Of a stretch of 64,000 nucleotides of DNA, positions 38,901 through 52,300 are shown in pieces. Position numbers and translations under genes: made by a program. The stretch spans positions 1,101,190 through 1,165,189 of the forward strand of contig NW_002060945.1 of NCBI RefSeq assembly GCF_000150275.1, read 5' to 3'. The DNA comes from Trichoplax adhaerens (taxonomy: Eukaryota; Placozoa; Uniplacotomia; Trichoplacea; Trichoplacidae). The notes beneath the pieces are model-generated. The model had not been told where the DNA came from and searched no databases. It saw only the letters and a program-made list of their open reading frames with translations. The number at the start of each line of letters is the position of its first letter. Within the stretch, counting starts at the first letter, position 1.

Positions 38901-41900
38901 CGTATCGCTATCTTAGCATTTCAGTACCGTGAATTTGTAGGTACATGGGTCAATAGTATTATATCAACTAAGAGTTCCTGTATTATTTTGATTAGCCAAC
39001 TACTAACAGACCAGTAGTTTTACGAAAGCGTCGTCAAAGATTGAAAGTAGAATTAAACTGGCAGTATTTCTTTTACAAGTATGTAAAAGTTTAAATAAAT
39101 TATCATTTCCTTTTGTCATCTTGGAGTTAACGTAATAGAGGTTACAACTTACTTTATTAAACAGATTTTATGAAGACCACTCTAATGCTTGGTTAATATG
39201 GAATTACAAGGTTATATAAGATGACAATGTCGTAAATCCTGAAATCTGTGTTTTGTACTCAGTGGGTTGTATTCCTTATTTTTAGACTAGGGAAGAATTA
39301 AGAGAAGCCTTAGAAATGGAGATGAGACTTTTCATGCAAGATCGGGTGCGTTCGAACTTTAATTCTGTACTTGGTTTTACGTTCAGTTGTGTCAGTGACG
39401 TCTAATAATGTATTGGTAACTCATAGGAGCTCAGTCAAAAACAGATAATTTCTTGGAATCATGTTGAATTTGAAGTTCGCTATGAGAGCCTGTCTGAGGA
39501 AATCAAAATAGGTTAACAGAATTGAGTTACTTATATTATCAGTATGTGGGAGTAGACAGTCTAACGTACTCATTATTCATGGCTTGAAATATTTTTATGT
39601 ATTTAGGCGATTACTACCTTCGATTATTGCTGGAAGATGACGAATCTGTTCTTATTAAACAATCGTGAGTATACATCTTTAATAATACTGCTGTTACTTT
39701 TAACATTGATGAATTGTAAATATCTGAAGTACCAATAAGCGTTCTTATCTTAATATAATTTCAGATATCAATTTTTTAATGACCTGTACCATCGATTCTT
39801 GCTATCCCCTAAACCACAAATGAAAGCATTATGCTTACAGGTAAGGATTTATCCAAGACAGTATAGGCATTATAATTGCCATGGCAGCTCTAAAAGTAGA
39901 GTAACTCTATTGAATCGAATAGTGTAATGTATTAATTTAGTGATAACTATTGCTCTTTTTGGACATAGGCAATGGCAATTGTGTATGGAAAATGTTATGA
40001 AGAAATTGGTGTTTTCAATGATACGAGATATATTGTGAAAATGATAGAAAGGGTGAAGCAATAAATAGATTTTTTTAGTTCGTGGTGTCTTGCTTTAATC
40101 AAATATTTATATCTTTTGATAGACTATCGACAAGCTAGAAAGAGACCGTTTACTATTTTTTGTCCATAAGCTTATTAATAGAAGAGTAAGATTGGATAAT
40201 AGTATCGCCATTATTGTTCATTGTATATTGTATATTATCCTATGAGTCTTCAACACCATATTAACAGAAATATTTTATGTAGGAAAATGTTAAGGCTATA
40301 ATGGATGCTAATGGAGTTAGAATTTTTGTTGATTTACTTACTTTATCACATCTGCATGTTACAAGGGCAACCGTACCACTACAGGTACGACGTATAATTA
40401 AACTTTTCGTGAACTTATAACAATGCTGCAATGCGATATTATATATTAACTCGATTCTTATTTTCGTTCGAAATATCATTAGACAAACGTCATTGAGGCT
40501 GCTCCAGATATGGCTAGAGATACAGAGAAGGAGTGGTACTATGGAAATGCGGACAAAGAAAGATTAGGACCTTCAGTTTTAAAGAGGTATAGCACTGCAT
40601 ACTGTATACGTATATGTATCAAATCTAATGTAATATATATTAGATACAGCGTTCATCATATGTATTTTAAAATGCTTTAGATGAGAGAATTTTGGGCCAG
40701 TGACGTTTTGAGACCCACTACCCGTTGTTGGGCTCAAGGGATGGATGGATGGCGACCATTACATAGCATACCCCAGCTTAAATGGTGCTTAATGGCGACT
40801 GGTACGGCTGTAATGAATGAAACGGATATGGCTGTCTTAATTCTTAATATACTTAACAAAATGTGTGAATACTACCCTAACAAGTAAGTCTCCTTATGAG
40901 ATAATGCTGTTTTCTATTCGTCAATTTACCAGAATGAAACTACTATTATAGGGACGAAGATGGAGCAATTGTTCGTCCTATGCCTAGAATCAAGCGAATG
41001 CTAAGCGATCAGACTTGTTTGCCCCACCTTGTACAACTATTCTTAACATTTGATCCTATTATTGTTGAAAAAACAGCCCTATTACTTCATTCTATCGTCA
41101 TGGACAATCCAATCCTTCCGCGCTTATATTTATCTGGGGCTTTCTTTTTTATTATGATGTATACTGGGTCTAATGTTCTACCAATTGGTAAATTTCTTGT
41201 GGATACGCATAACAAGCAGGCATTTCGCTCAGATGAGGAGCAACAAGCATCTGATGTTGTAAATCGTAGTATACTTAGTCAAATGTTACCAGAAGCTATG
41301 GTTTGTTATATTGAAAATTATGGCGCAAATAAATTTGCCGAAGTATTTCTCGGCGAATTTGATACACCTGAAACTATTTGGAATACAGAAATGAGGCGAA
41401 TGATGATTGAAAAACTTGCATCCCACTTGGCAGACTTTACTCCCCGATTGCTTAGCAATACTAGGGCACTTTATCAGTATTGTCCTCTTCCAAGGCTTAC
41501 ATATCCGCAGCTGGAGAATGAACTATTCTGTAATATTTACTATCTCAGAGCTCTTTGCGACATTGCTAGATTTCCAGATTGGCCTATTAAGGATCCCATC
41601 AAACTTCTTAAAGATGTTCTAATGGAATGGAAAAAGGAAGTTGAAAAGAAAGGCTCGTCAATGTCAAGTGAGGAAGCATACAAAATTCTGGGATTAGAAA
41701 CTGGTGTAGGCGGCCATGAAGAATCTAAAGTTCGTAAAGCCTATTTCAAATTAGCGCAGAAATATCACCCTGATAAAAATCCTGAAGGAAGAGAAATGTT
41801 CGAAACTATCAATAAGGCTTATGAGTTTTTAGGCAGCAAATCTGAGAAAAAGACCGACGGTCCGGACCCTAATAATATTGTCTTAGTCTTGAGGACTCAA

Positions 41901-44900
41901 TCAATTTTATATTCAAGATATAAAGAGGATTTGGCTCCTTATAAATATGCAGGATATCCTATGTTAATTAAAACGATTAGATTAGAAACCCAGGATGATA
42001 CTCTGTTTTCGAAGTCAGCTCCGTTATTGACTGCTGCTAGCGAGCTTGCCTATCATACGATAGATTGTTCGGCTTTGAATGCTGAAGAATTGAGAAGAGA
42101 GAACGGTTTTGAAGTGAGGTTTATCACGTTCTTATATACTGTTATGAAAGGGTCAGGGTATTTAAAAAGTTCGTCATTTGTACTTATGTTAGGCTTTACA
42201 GGAAGCATTTGATAGATGCATTGCTGTTCTTGGGCCTTCAACAGAACCGGAATCTGTTTCAGTGCAGGTTATGATTTAATTCTTATACTCTTATTTGGCC
42301 AGATATTCAGTGATTGTGAAACTAAAATATGTTTATAATTTCCTGTAGGTCTGTAAATACGTTATTCGTTGCTTCGAAGCATCTGCACAATTCGATGCCT
42401 GTCGCGAGAAGCTGCAAGAGCTGCCTATAGTTATTAAGGATATTGCTAGAACTATGTACTTTAAGGTAAACTGTGGCTCTTCTCTGCTGTCGACTCTGTT
42501 GATATTGTATATGTAATGATTACAATAAATTAAACAACGTCTGCTTTTTAGAATTTGACGGTCTTATGCACAACTGCAACTGATTGTGTGAGTGCGTTGG
42601 CAATAGACACCACTTTACAAGCACAAATGTTGGCCGTATGTATTTGCTTTATTTTGTAACTTAGATAGAAGAAATAGTAACTTATGGTAACTTAAAGATA
42701 CTAAATTATTTGTAAATTATTTTTGAAATTCATAGGCTGGTGTAGTATGGCACTTGCTATTGTACCTGTTCAATTATGACTATACGCTGGATGAGGGTGG
42801 TGTCGAGGCTTCTACTGACACAAATCAGCAGCTTGTAGCTAATAATTTGGCTAAATTAAGTATCAGAGCTCTGATTAGACTAGCGGGTTTTCAAACTCCG
42901 GGTTCGTCATTTTTGATATCCGAAATCATCCTTAAATATGTATGTAACCTTTGTAATTATTTTTTTCTTATTATTAGAACCAAGTATTGAAAAAACGCCA
43001 GATAACACTTCAATCAAGAAGTGCGTCAGCGCCATGTTAACGCCCTATGTTACTAAACAGTTAGAATTGAAGGGATCTGTTGAGGTGATTTTTAATTACT
43101 AGATTATCACCAAATGGTAATTGTTGCTTAACGGATGTATTTAATTCTTACTTTACTTTACTGTTTTATAGATTTTAAAGTTGTTAAACTCTAACTCTGA
43201 GAATCCGTATTTGATCTGGGATAATGCGACTAGAGCTCAATTGATTGATTATTTGGAGAAAGAGCAAAGTAGTATGATTAGAAGTGTAAGTATTTTAGCT
43301 CTTTTATGATATTGTAGAACGTTTCACGATCGTGTACTCTCTTGTTTTTAGGGAGAATGCGATCCATCGTACGGGAAAGATTTTACTTTTGATGCACATG
43401 AAAAAGAACTTATCATTGGAGATATTTTTGTTCGTATCTATAATAAACAATCATCATTTCCACTCGAAAATGGGGAACAATTTTGCTCCGATTTACTTAA
43501 TTTCTTAGGTTCTGAAGCAGAGGTATGTGAAATCGAATGTCGTTAACATCATTGTTTTTTACCAAATACTGCAATTGTGGAGTTAGTTCATTTTGTACCG
43601 AGAAAGTAATAATTTTATCATATTTGTAGTACTTGCATTCACTAATGGCTTTGGCTGCTTCGGGACAAGAAGTTGATAGTAATTCTGCACGCCTTGTTAA
43701 AAGTGAAATGGCATTAGAAGCTTTGAGAAATGTTATTAAGAACAACCCAGGTTATTGTTATGTTAAAAGAAGTCGCTTACTAGCATATTTGACTGTGTTA
43801 TGTAAAATGATCTGATGGAGCTTTGCTATTTCAGCTTGCTCTGAACGATGCATCGGTCATTTCAAGCTTCTGTTTAGCCTATTGTGCATGGAAAGTGATG
43901 GCAATTTACAGCAAATGGCTCTTGAGGTATAATTACAGTTATGCAATGCACTTCTATTAGTTCTGTCTGCTATTAGTTGTTACAAAATACTTAAAATTCG
44001 ATCATATTTCTTCATTAACATTACATTTAGGTAATCAATAATGTTGCCGGTAATAAGAAATGTGTGCAAGATATCGCTGATGCAGATGTTCTGTCGTATC
44101 TCTTCTTAGTTGTTGAGATGGCACCTGATAGTAAGACTTTTAGATAAACTTAAATTATCTTATTTCGCTAACATTTTACTCTAGAAGAAAAAGACATATT
44201 TAACTGCTTTTCTATATTGTCTAGGTCAAGTAACAGTAATGGAAGTTCTTATCGCATTGTCATCTAACACTAAGATAGTAAAGGATTGCATGTCTAAAGG
44301 TGAACTGTTAACTCAGCTTATACTTTAAAATACTAGTTTTTTGAGACTTCAACATTGGATTGCATATCACTAACTACAAAACTAAATTTTTAATTTAGGT
44401 GCTGTAATATATCTGCTCCACTTATTTTGCAATTCTACATCACCAGAAGTTCGACAAAGTGCTGCAGAACTTCTCGCTAAATTAACCAACGATAAATTAG
44501 TTGGACCCAAGGTGAGTTTAACACATTTTAGGAATTAATAATTAGAATGTACTAAAGTATGCTTATAACAAATTTTTAGGTCCGCATTTTATTGTCCAAG
44601 TTTTTACCGGTAATATTTATTGATGCTATGCGGGACAGTGCTGAAGCTAGTGTCTATATGTTTGAAAGTAAGAAATTAAGTAGACGCTTGGTGATTTATA
44701 TACAATAGTTTTATTGCTAGGTTCGATTTATTATATCTGTATTGACTGGGCTGCTTTCGGATTTATTTAAAGGTAGTCAAGAGAATCCTGAATTGATATG
44801 GAACGAAGAAACAAGAGAAAAAGTATCTAAAGTAGTTCAGAGAATGGAAAAAGATTTTTACCACAGGCAAAAAGATAATATATCCACTACTTGGAAGGTT

Positions 44901-46366
44901 AATATGCCTGCAGTACTGTGTTTAATTGTGAGGGTTTGTTTGTTTATTGAATTATTTTTCTTTATCTGTAGCTTCCCGAAAACTTTGCCATAGTTTACAC
45001 CAACATTGAAGGTGAACTTACTGTTGGCGGAGTTTTCTTGCGCCTTTTTATTTCACAACCAGCTTGGGTACGTGCAGAATCTAGTAATTTTAATAAAAAA
45101 TTTTCAGAGTACACGCTTAGAACCGTATTTCCGTATAACTCCTATTGAACTGCTTTATTGACTTATGGTTAAATACTCCAGGTGTTACGAAAACCGAGAG
45201 AATTTTTAATAGCTCTAACAGAAAAATTTTCGCAATTAATTGGGTCAACGGCACCGGATGTTAGTATCAGAAATATATATTAATCATTTCTCGATTATAC
45301 TACGAGTTGTGACTGATAGTTACCCGAGGTTTTTTAATGTTTTTATTTATAATCGTTTAGACTGAAGTTTTAGAGACTGTTACCACTGCAATCGTTGCTT
45401 TCTTCAACGCTCAACCATTAATGATGGATCAGGTAAAATAATTTTCTTTGGGTTGATGTGTCTATTTGTGGTGCTGTTATGACTAACATTTGTATGATTG
45501 CTTCAGTTACCTAGCTTAGGACACATTCCACGCTTTTTTCAAAGCATGAGTTCTAGAAATGATGCCATACCTAAAGCTTCTGTCACTGTTGTGCACACGA
45601 TTACCTCTAGTGATGTAAGTCAGATGATTAATTTTATTAGTAATACGAAATACGGTGTAAGGAAGATTCATATTTGATTATTTTTGTGTAATAAATTAAC
45701 AGATTTGTATTAGAGCTATGACGGAGACCGAATGCATTGGTTCAGTTATGGTTGCAATGAAGAAAAGACCCGACATCATAGGGCTAGCTTGTGAGGCGTA
45801 TTATAATATGTTTGAACACAAGGAAAGCGCTTTTGTTCAACAGGTTTGGAAAGAACGATTAGACATTATTATCGTCTGTAGCGCTTTCTTATTGTAATTT
45901 AATAATACTGCATAGGCCCTCAAAGCAGAAGTTGTACCATATTTACTGAGCTTACTAGATTGCGGCTTAGAAACTGTTCCGAACGCTGCTTCAACAAAGG
46001 CTCAGATTGTCAAAGCCCTCAAAGCTATGGCAATGGATTTACAACACGGAGAACAGGTATGGTAAAAACTACTGGTAGCTAATGTTTCCTTAGAAATTCT
46101 TATTGTACAGAATCGGCTAACCTGAGTTCGTGTGCGAATGTTTCATAACTTAGATTGCCGCTATACTGGAACAGTCATCAGTTTGGGCGTCTTACAAAGA
46201 TCAAAAGCATGATCTTTTTATTCAAGATACGAATATTGCTGGTTACTTAACTGGACCAGTTGGCACAGCGGGATATTTGACTGCAGGTCCTGCTCATAGT
46301 TCTAACTTACCTGATGCACCTCCGCCACTTCAAAATTCTTCAATTCATCAAGAAGATGATGATTGA
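32979..46366 (+). CDS. DNAJC13: DNAJC13 / RME-8, endosomal J-domain protein, complete
   Basis: Endosomal co-chaperone that recruits Hsc70 and works with the WASH and retromer machinery in cargo recycling. I assembled 58 exons whose phases all close to 2226 aa (human 2243). Landmarks: N-terminal PH-like region from [14 protein letters not shown]-like domain ([22 protein letters not shown]) near 957-1015; J domain near 1278-1338 with HPD in [14 protein letters not shown]; four IWN repeats near 760, 1183, 1626 (IWD here) and 1911; C-terminal [16 protein letters not shown]. Exons: 32979-33046, 33308-33383, 34315-34390, 34639-34703, 34846-34896, 35020-35076, 35231-35320, 35442-35495, 35581-35663, 35818-35877, 35993-36056, 36167-36354, 36432-36598, 36681-36760, 36837-36903, 36996-37101, 37220-37319, 37392-37499, 37573-37646, 37778-37859, 37934-37990, 38084-38205, 38305-38380, 38587-38682, 38783-38878, 38996-39078, 39165-39210, 39286-39345, 39427-39511, 39607-39664, 39765-39840, 39969-40052, 40123-40185, 40283-40384, 40483-40586, 40686-40883, 40952-42113, 42193-42267, 42349-42465, 42552-42635, 42736-42901, 42978-43084, 43172-43285, 43352-43522, 43630-43750, 43835-43926, 44031-44130, 44225-44299, 44399-44511, 44580-44667, 44773-44897, 44972-45067, 45182-45259, 45361-45432, 45507-45614, 45703-45843, 45916-46056, 46154-46366. 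The acceptor at 40685 is the least certain junction. Confidence 0.97.
41661..41841 (+). other. DNAJC13: J domain of DNAJC13
   Basis: Encodes [15 protein letters not shown] through [10 protein letters not shown]. It has the helix II/III signature [19 protein letters not shown] and an intact HPD tripeptide, which is needed to stimulate Hsc70 ATPase. It lies wholly inside the 1162 nt exon 37. Confidence 0.95.
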
Positions 46367-49300
46367 TTATGAAATACAGTTATGAACTAGGAGCTATATT
46401 TACAAGTACTCTATTAGATAGATACTCTTGAATCAGTGATAAATTGTACAGTAAATTTAGGGTAACGAGATAATTTACTCGCGTTTGATCTCGGATAATT
46501 TCTAAAGATCTTTTGTAAGGTTAATCAATTTTATATCAGTGAATTTAAAACAAATCAAATGCTCCTTATTTGCAATTATTTCTCTATTAAAAATCTTGAT
46601 GATGTGATTTTATGTCAACTATAAACAGCGAATTTTACCAAATTTTTTACCGTCGTATTGTTCAATACAATATACAGTTGGCGTTCAATCTTAAAGTCCT
46701 TGGTGATGTGGTTTAAATGATTTTGTACAAGCGTATAGTGAACAGTATTACGTTAGTGCTCTTCAATCTATTAGATTTGCTTTTCCAAGTTAAAATCACA
46801 ATTTGTAACAACACTTTCTGTCCATAAAATTTATGCAAAATTCTTATACGATAAACAGCATTGAGTCTATCCTAGAAAAATTTTGTCAGCTGTAATTGCC
46901 TACTGCGTTTATTCTTTCATTAGTCTATGAGTCTCGGTATAGTATGGATTCCTTGAAAACTAGTAAAATTTATCTTGTTGTACGTGTATTATCACCGAAT
47001 AAACTAATAAACTTATCATAATTAATGAGATCGATTAAAATAGTACAGTAGTCTGCTCACTTGTGAAATTATACTAAAGAAATAAAATTTATCATTTAAG
47101 ATGTCTGCGAGTGTATAATATCCGACACTAGTAAATTACTACCACTAATTACTGTATATAATAATCTTAAAAGTACAGTATGCGTATTACCTGGTCAGCA
47201 TTGGTATAGAGCATCATTGCTGACGATTATATATAGTAGTTATAATACTAATACAAGTATACTGTAATGATGTAGTTTCAGATAATCATGCAACTAACGT
47301 TTCTAGCTTTCTAATTCGTTATACAGCATGCAGTATAGCTTTGAAATACGGATGTTTGGCATAATTTGTATTTTAACATTATTTAGCATCTCGAACCAGT
47401 TGCATGCTTCCATTCATAGCTCATGGCATAATCGTAGCTATTCTACAGGTCAAAAGCGTACTATTGCTTAGACTTTGAAAGTAATTATGCAAAGATTCGG
47501 TATTAATATCATTTGATTTCGGAATTTGTTCAAGTTGCGGTATTTGAACACTCTTTGAATATTGATTGTCTTTGATGGATGCCATTCATACACATAATAT
47601 TAGTACCCCTTCCTTAGGCTATAAATATCAAGTGCAGTAATTACAGTCTTTTTAAGTTAACGGAAGTATGGAAACAAACATTTATTGCATTTATACTTAA
47701 AAGGTAGAGTTTAATTGCTTTTGATAGATACCTTGATATCAATAACTTCTTGAGCGAAAGGTGTGAAGTAGAACTGTTCTACCGCCTCTCTGTGTGCCTA
47801 GAGCATGCTTGTGATTTTCCTCTATATCTCAAAAATCACCTCTTTGCTCTAAGATCTCTCTTGTATCTCACTGAAAATCAAGTCATCAAATCTCAGCAAA
47901 CATTCCCACCCCGTTATATTACTGGTAGCAAGCAGATTGTTATTATATAAAGATTCGAAAATACCAGTTTGATCGTTCTAGATGAATGCCTTAGCGTTAG
48001 AAACTCTACCTTGTGATATGGATATTAAGTAATTACTGTCCTACCGAAATCTGTAAACAGAAAATTGTTATACTGTATAGAGAGAGAGAGAGATGAAGAT
48101 AGTAGTTTGATAGTTCTTGATAGATAGCATGGAATGGGATCAATAAATCCTTTCTTGGCCTGTAGCTGTATCTATATCGTAACATTTGATCATGTCTCGT
48201 AAATAATTTGTATGGGAAGGAAATGTTTCTGTCTGCTGTTTTGTTGTATTGATAGGTGGTTATTTTTAAAACATGACAAGATAGCTATTTATCTACGTAT
48301 CATATGTATCGAAACAGTAGTAAAAATTTATTATTGAGCTTCTGTAGTTGAAATGCTATTCATTCAAATAGCACTGGCTCTATCTTTGGAAATACGCTGA
48401 TACTTGTTATATTATACTTTGTTTCGTTCTTCTGACAGATATTTGCAGTTCACTCACAGATTATTTCACTAAATTAATTTATCTAAGCATCATGAATCTT
48501 CGATATCACGTTGAGCTGGCTGTCAAGATAAATGCTAATTTTACTAAAGGTTATTTTTCTCTGGTGTTTTTTTCGTAAATTTGTAAAAGAATGAATGTGA
48601 TCGATAATTGCCTTACCATGCATCTAACGCGAGATGTTCGTACGATCTTTCCAGTGAATTACTACGAGCAAAAAGTCTGTCGTTTGTTTAAAAAATTTAA
48701 TTATAGCTTACAAGCAAAGCCAAATGTACTACAGTCTTAAATTGATCTTTAAATCCTAGGTGATACAGTATCATAGGACGCTATCATCTATTGTACGCGT
48801 ATTATTATTAGCCTAAGGTGCATGCTAATTGAATCAGATTTTTTATTTTTTCCGTCTATATCTGATGCATTCGTAGCCCTTTGAACGAGTTTATCAGTAT
48901 ATTCCAATCTACATCATTTAGTTTGATAAAGCGAAGTTGCTAGTCCAATTTGTTAACAGATTTCATGATAGGGTTTCCCTTAAAGTTAGTTCGTTCATCC
49001 TTCTTCTAATGTTATAATAGTTAAAGTACAATCGCTCTACTCTAGACTCTAGAGTCATAAGAGGCACGCGTCTATCTGAACGGTGCTCTATTTCCTGTTT
49101 ACTTTTGTATGAATGACTACTTCTACTATAGCTTGTAAATGATATAGAATTTAAACTGTAATCAACTGGTGATCAGATACGATTTCTATCTGCATAAAAT
49201 TGACGTACTCGTATCATTACGCATTCAGATTTCTCTATCAATAAACAAGCTTAGAATAGCCAATTGCTGTGTTGCAACAAGATTGCTATATTCGTACGTG

Positions 49301-52300
49301 TAGCCAATATATTCGGTGAATTGAATGACTATAGAAGGAAAGAAGGGAAATTTACAGTTATTCCATTCGATTTACGTAAGATATGAGTAACACAACGATA
49401 TCCGTAATTAGAACGATGATATAATTCTTGGTCATAATTTGCTTTCTCTACAATAAGCACAAACATGCCTCCATTGATACTTTCTAATGTACAAACAAAT
49501 ATTCTACAATAGCTAAACGGGCATACTTGTATATTTTCATCATCATTTTACTTCAGGCTTCTGGTAATATACAGTACATGGTCTCATTGCAACTGTAGAC
49601 TACGTTTGGTACAGCATTTACTTACTGTAGGTACTACGGCGCTGACCATTTATTTGTCGATATTCCTTCATGATTGTTGATTGATAACACGTTAAATCTT
49701 AATCTTATTGGCCACAAAGATTATACGATAAAGTTCTACTTATTGGCTACAGCATTTTATCTGATCTAAAGCAAATCATTGCAGAGTGGGTATGCAGGAT
49801 ACTGTACTGTACGAAATGGAACTTTATCTTATCATTCATTTCAAATCTTGATTAATTATTGCGATATTTCCTAGAGTATTGTTAGATCAAGAAGGACAAA
49901 AATAACAACAATTAATCTATCGATGGTGATATGAATTATCATCACCGTAAGTATTTTAGTACAGTACGTATTTAGTAGTTGATAAAGATGCTATGCATGA
50001 GGTTGATAGAATAAGAATGCGCCTATTCTGCTCGTTGTTAGCATACTCTACTCTTAAACTGAGTAGCAAGATGGACAATAACAACAACAATAAATAATCG
50101 GCCTTAATATCCTACTTAGAGCTAGTCCTTGACTGATATCATTTATTTAAATATCAATATGAGTAAGTATAGTGCAATATCTTTTTTGCTCTATGGATTT
50201 ATCTATGTTGACAGCAGATTGTTGATTACTACTGCAGGGTAGTAGAGTATTAGTCTACACATACGATGATGTTAATGATGAAATTAACACCAAGAAGCAG
50301 CAACAACAGTTTACCCTCCGTCCTCATTCATCTCACACCTATTCGTGTGAAAGATGAGTCATGAACTTATGAAAAATTAATTTTCAAAAAGTCCCTAAAT
50401 GAGTTATGCCAGTGTATATGCAAAGATACATAAACATTAGAGTTAGGACTGGTCGCATAAGTATTTATTCAGAGCAGGAAGCAGCTACTAGATCACTATA
50501 GAATACGTAATCTATTGTCATAATTGAATGGTAAATTAACTCCCAAAGGCTATTTTCTACGTAAGGATATCCTGCTGTCTACTACTTATGGACAGTAGAC
50601 TACTATTATATTGGCATCTCCAATAGGGGCTAGGCGGCACGAACTTTGCACCAAATTCTTATGCAAATAGGAAAAACAGTACAGTATAGTGTACGCTATA
50701 CGCTTATAACTCAGCAGCAATAGTGTGGTTAGTTATTACAGTGCTTACGGTATAAAAGCATTATCTTGTTCCTATATATTACAGTAGTTCTAGCCAGATT
50801 GCATTAATTTAATTACGTTGAGGAAGAAGGTACCCCGTTTATATAGCAAATAGCTTTGGCTAATTTGAATTTGGATTCATCATAGTGATCAAAGGAAAGA
50901 AAGACAGTCGTCACAATATCGACCATTACTAGTGTAAAAAAAATCAATTGTAGCTAGCTACCCCTATGAGAGCGATATCTTGACGGTACATCTAATACTG
51001 GTAAGTACTGAGCTCAATCTTATAAAGTACTCTATCAAAAACTGCTTAATGATGCAAAAATAAATACTACTGCTAATGCTAAAGGATGTTATCTAGTGGA
51101 CGTTGATTGCAATCGCGTTTTTCAATTCATGGAGATTAAATTAATGGATGGTGGGATCGTCACTTTTTAATTAGAGGTAGCAAATGGTGACTGACTATTA
51201 CCTTGATTACGATAAATGGTTGTAGAGAAAGTTATTACGAAATAAATGAAGTTGTAATCAATAGGCAAAAACCCACCTAAAATACAGTACGCGTATATAA
51301 TTGTAATTAATTGTTGGATCGTCAAATGGAAATTGAGGAAATTTCGCAACCAGCATTAACCTCCGTCAAGGCAGATAGTATGGCCTGTCTTTGACCATCA
51401 TTTTATTTTTTATTTCTATCTCTTGCACGATTTTGCACCTTACAGTAACTTGCAAACGCCGGAAAAATGATTGACATTGATCCATTGGCTGCCATTTTCA
51501 AACTACTTCTGAAGAGTAACGTTAATATTTTGGCAAGGAAAGTAGTGCTTTATTTTAGACGCCCATACGAGATGTTGACTTTACGACTCAAAAGGGATAC
51601 TAGGCCTACTGTACAGTTATAATGTGATGATTATTTTGGCGAATTATAAAGTATAGTACAGTGAAGTAATCTGATAGGACTGAAATGGTGATTAGGCGTT
51701 TTCTGCCACCGTTATACACTGCAGTCGGTTTTTTATTTAATTATATATTATTCACCAGTTAATTAACGACGTGCGTTCAAGATCTATGTACAGTACTCTG
51801 TTCGCCAACTAAGTTATGATTTGTATTCACAGACACATGCCATGAAGATTTAATCAGCACTTACTGCAGATTTTCTTTAGAAGAGAATATTCATTTGAGC
51901 GAGTTTATCGCTCAAGTTTACTCTAATCTGGCACGGGTTTTAGCTTTCATGATGTCTTTTAAAAAGTCTAGTGCGATCAGAATATTGTTCCATTTTAACT
52001 ATGTCTGTGCCCCCTCGTGATTATTTCGCATTGAATAATGTAAAGCGATCAAGTGATCATATTTGCCTTTTTATGACAAGTTTGCTTTGCTGAATCACCA
52101 CTTAGCTGATTTTACTGGATTCTACGTACTGTAATGTAGGTTATATTGATTTTAAGCTGCTGGGCTTAATTAATATTTTGTAGCTCAACTCTTTAGCAGT
52201 GTACATGTTAAACTGGTAAACGTAATCTTATGACAACTTGCATACAATGAACTTTTACATTATTAAAAACGGAATATAATAAGCAATTGTGTTCATGTTT

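Noticed and set aside
47750-47950. 66-codon frame downstream of DNAJC13
   Set aside because: Non-ATG start and no recognisable domain; composition compatible with chance.
48081-48096. Short GA microsatellite
   Set aside because: Ordinary simple sequence, too short to annotate as a notable repeat.
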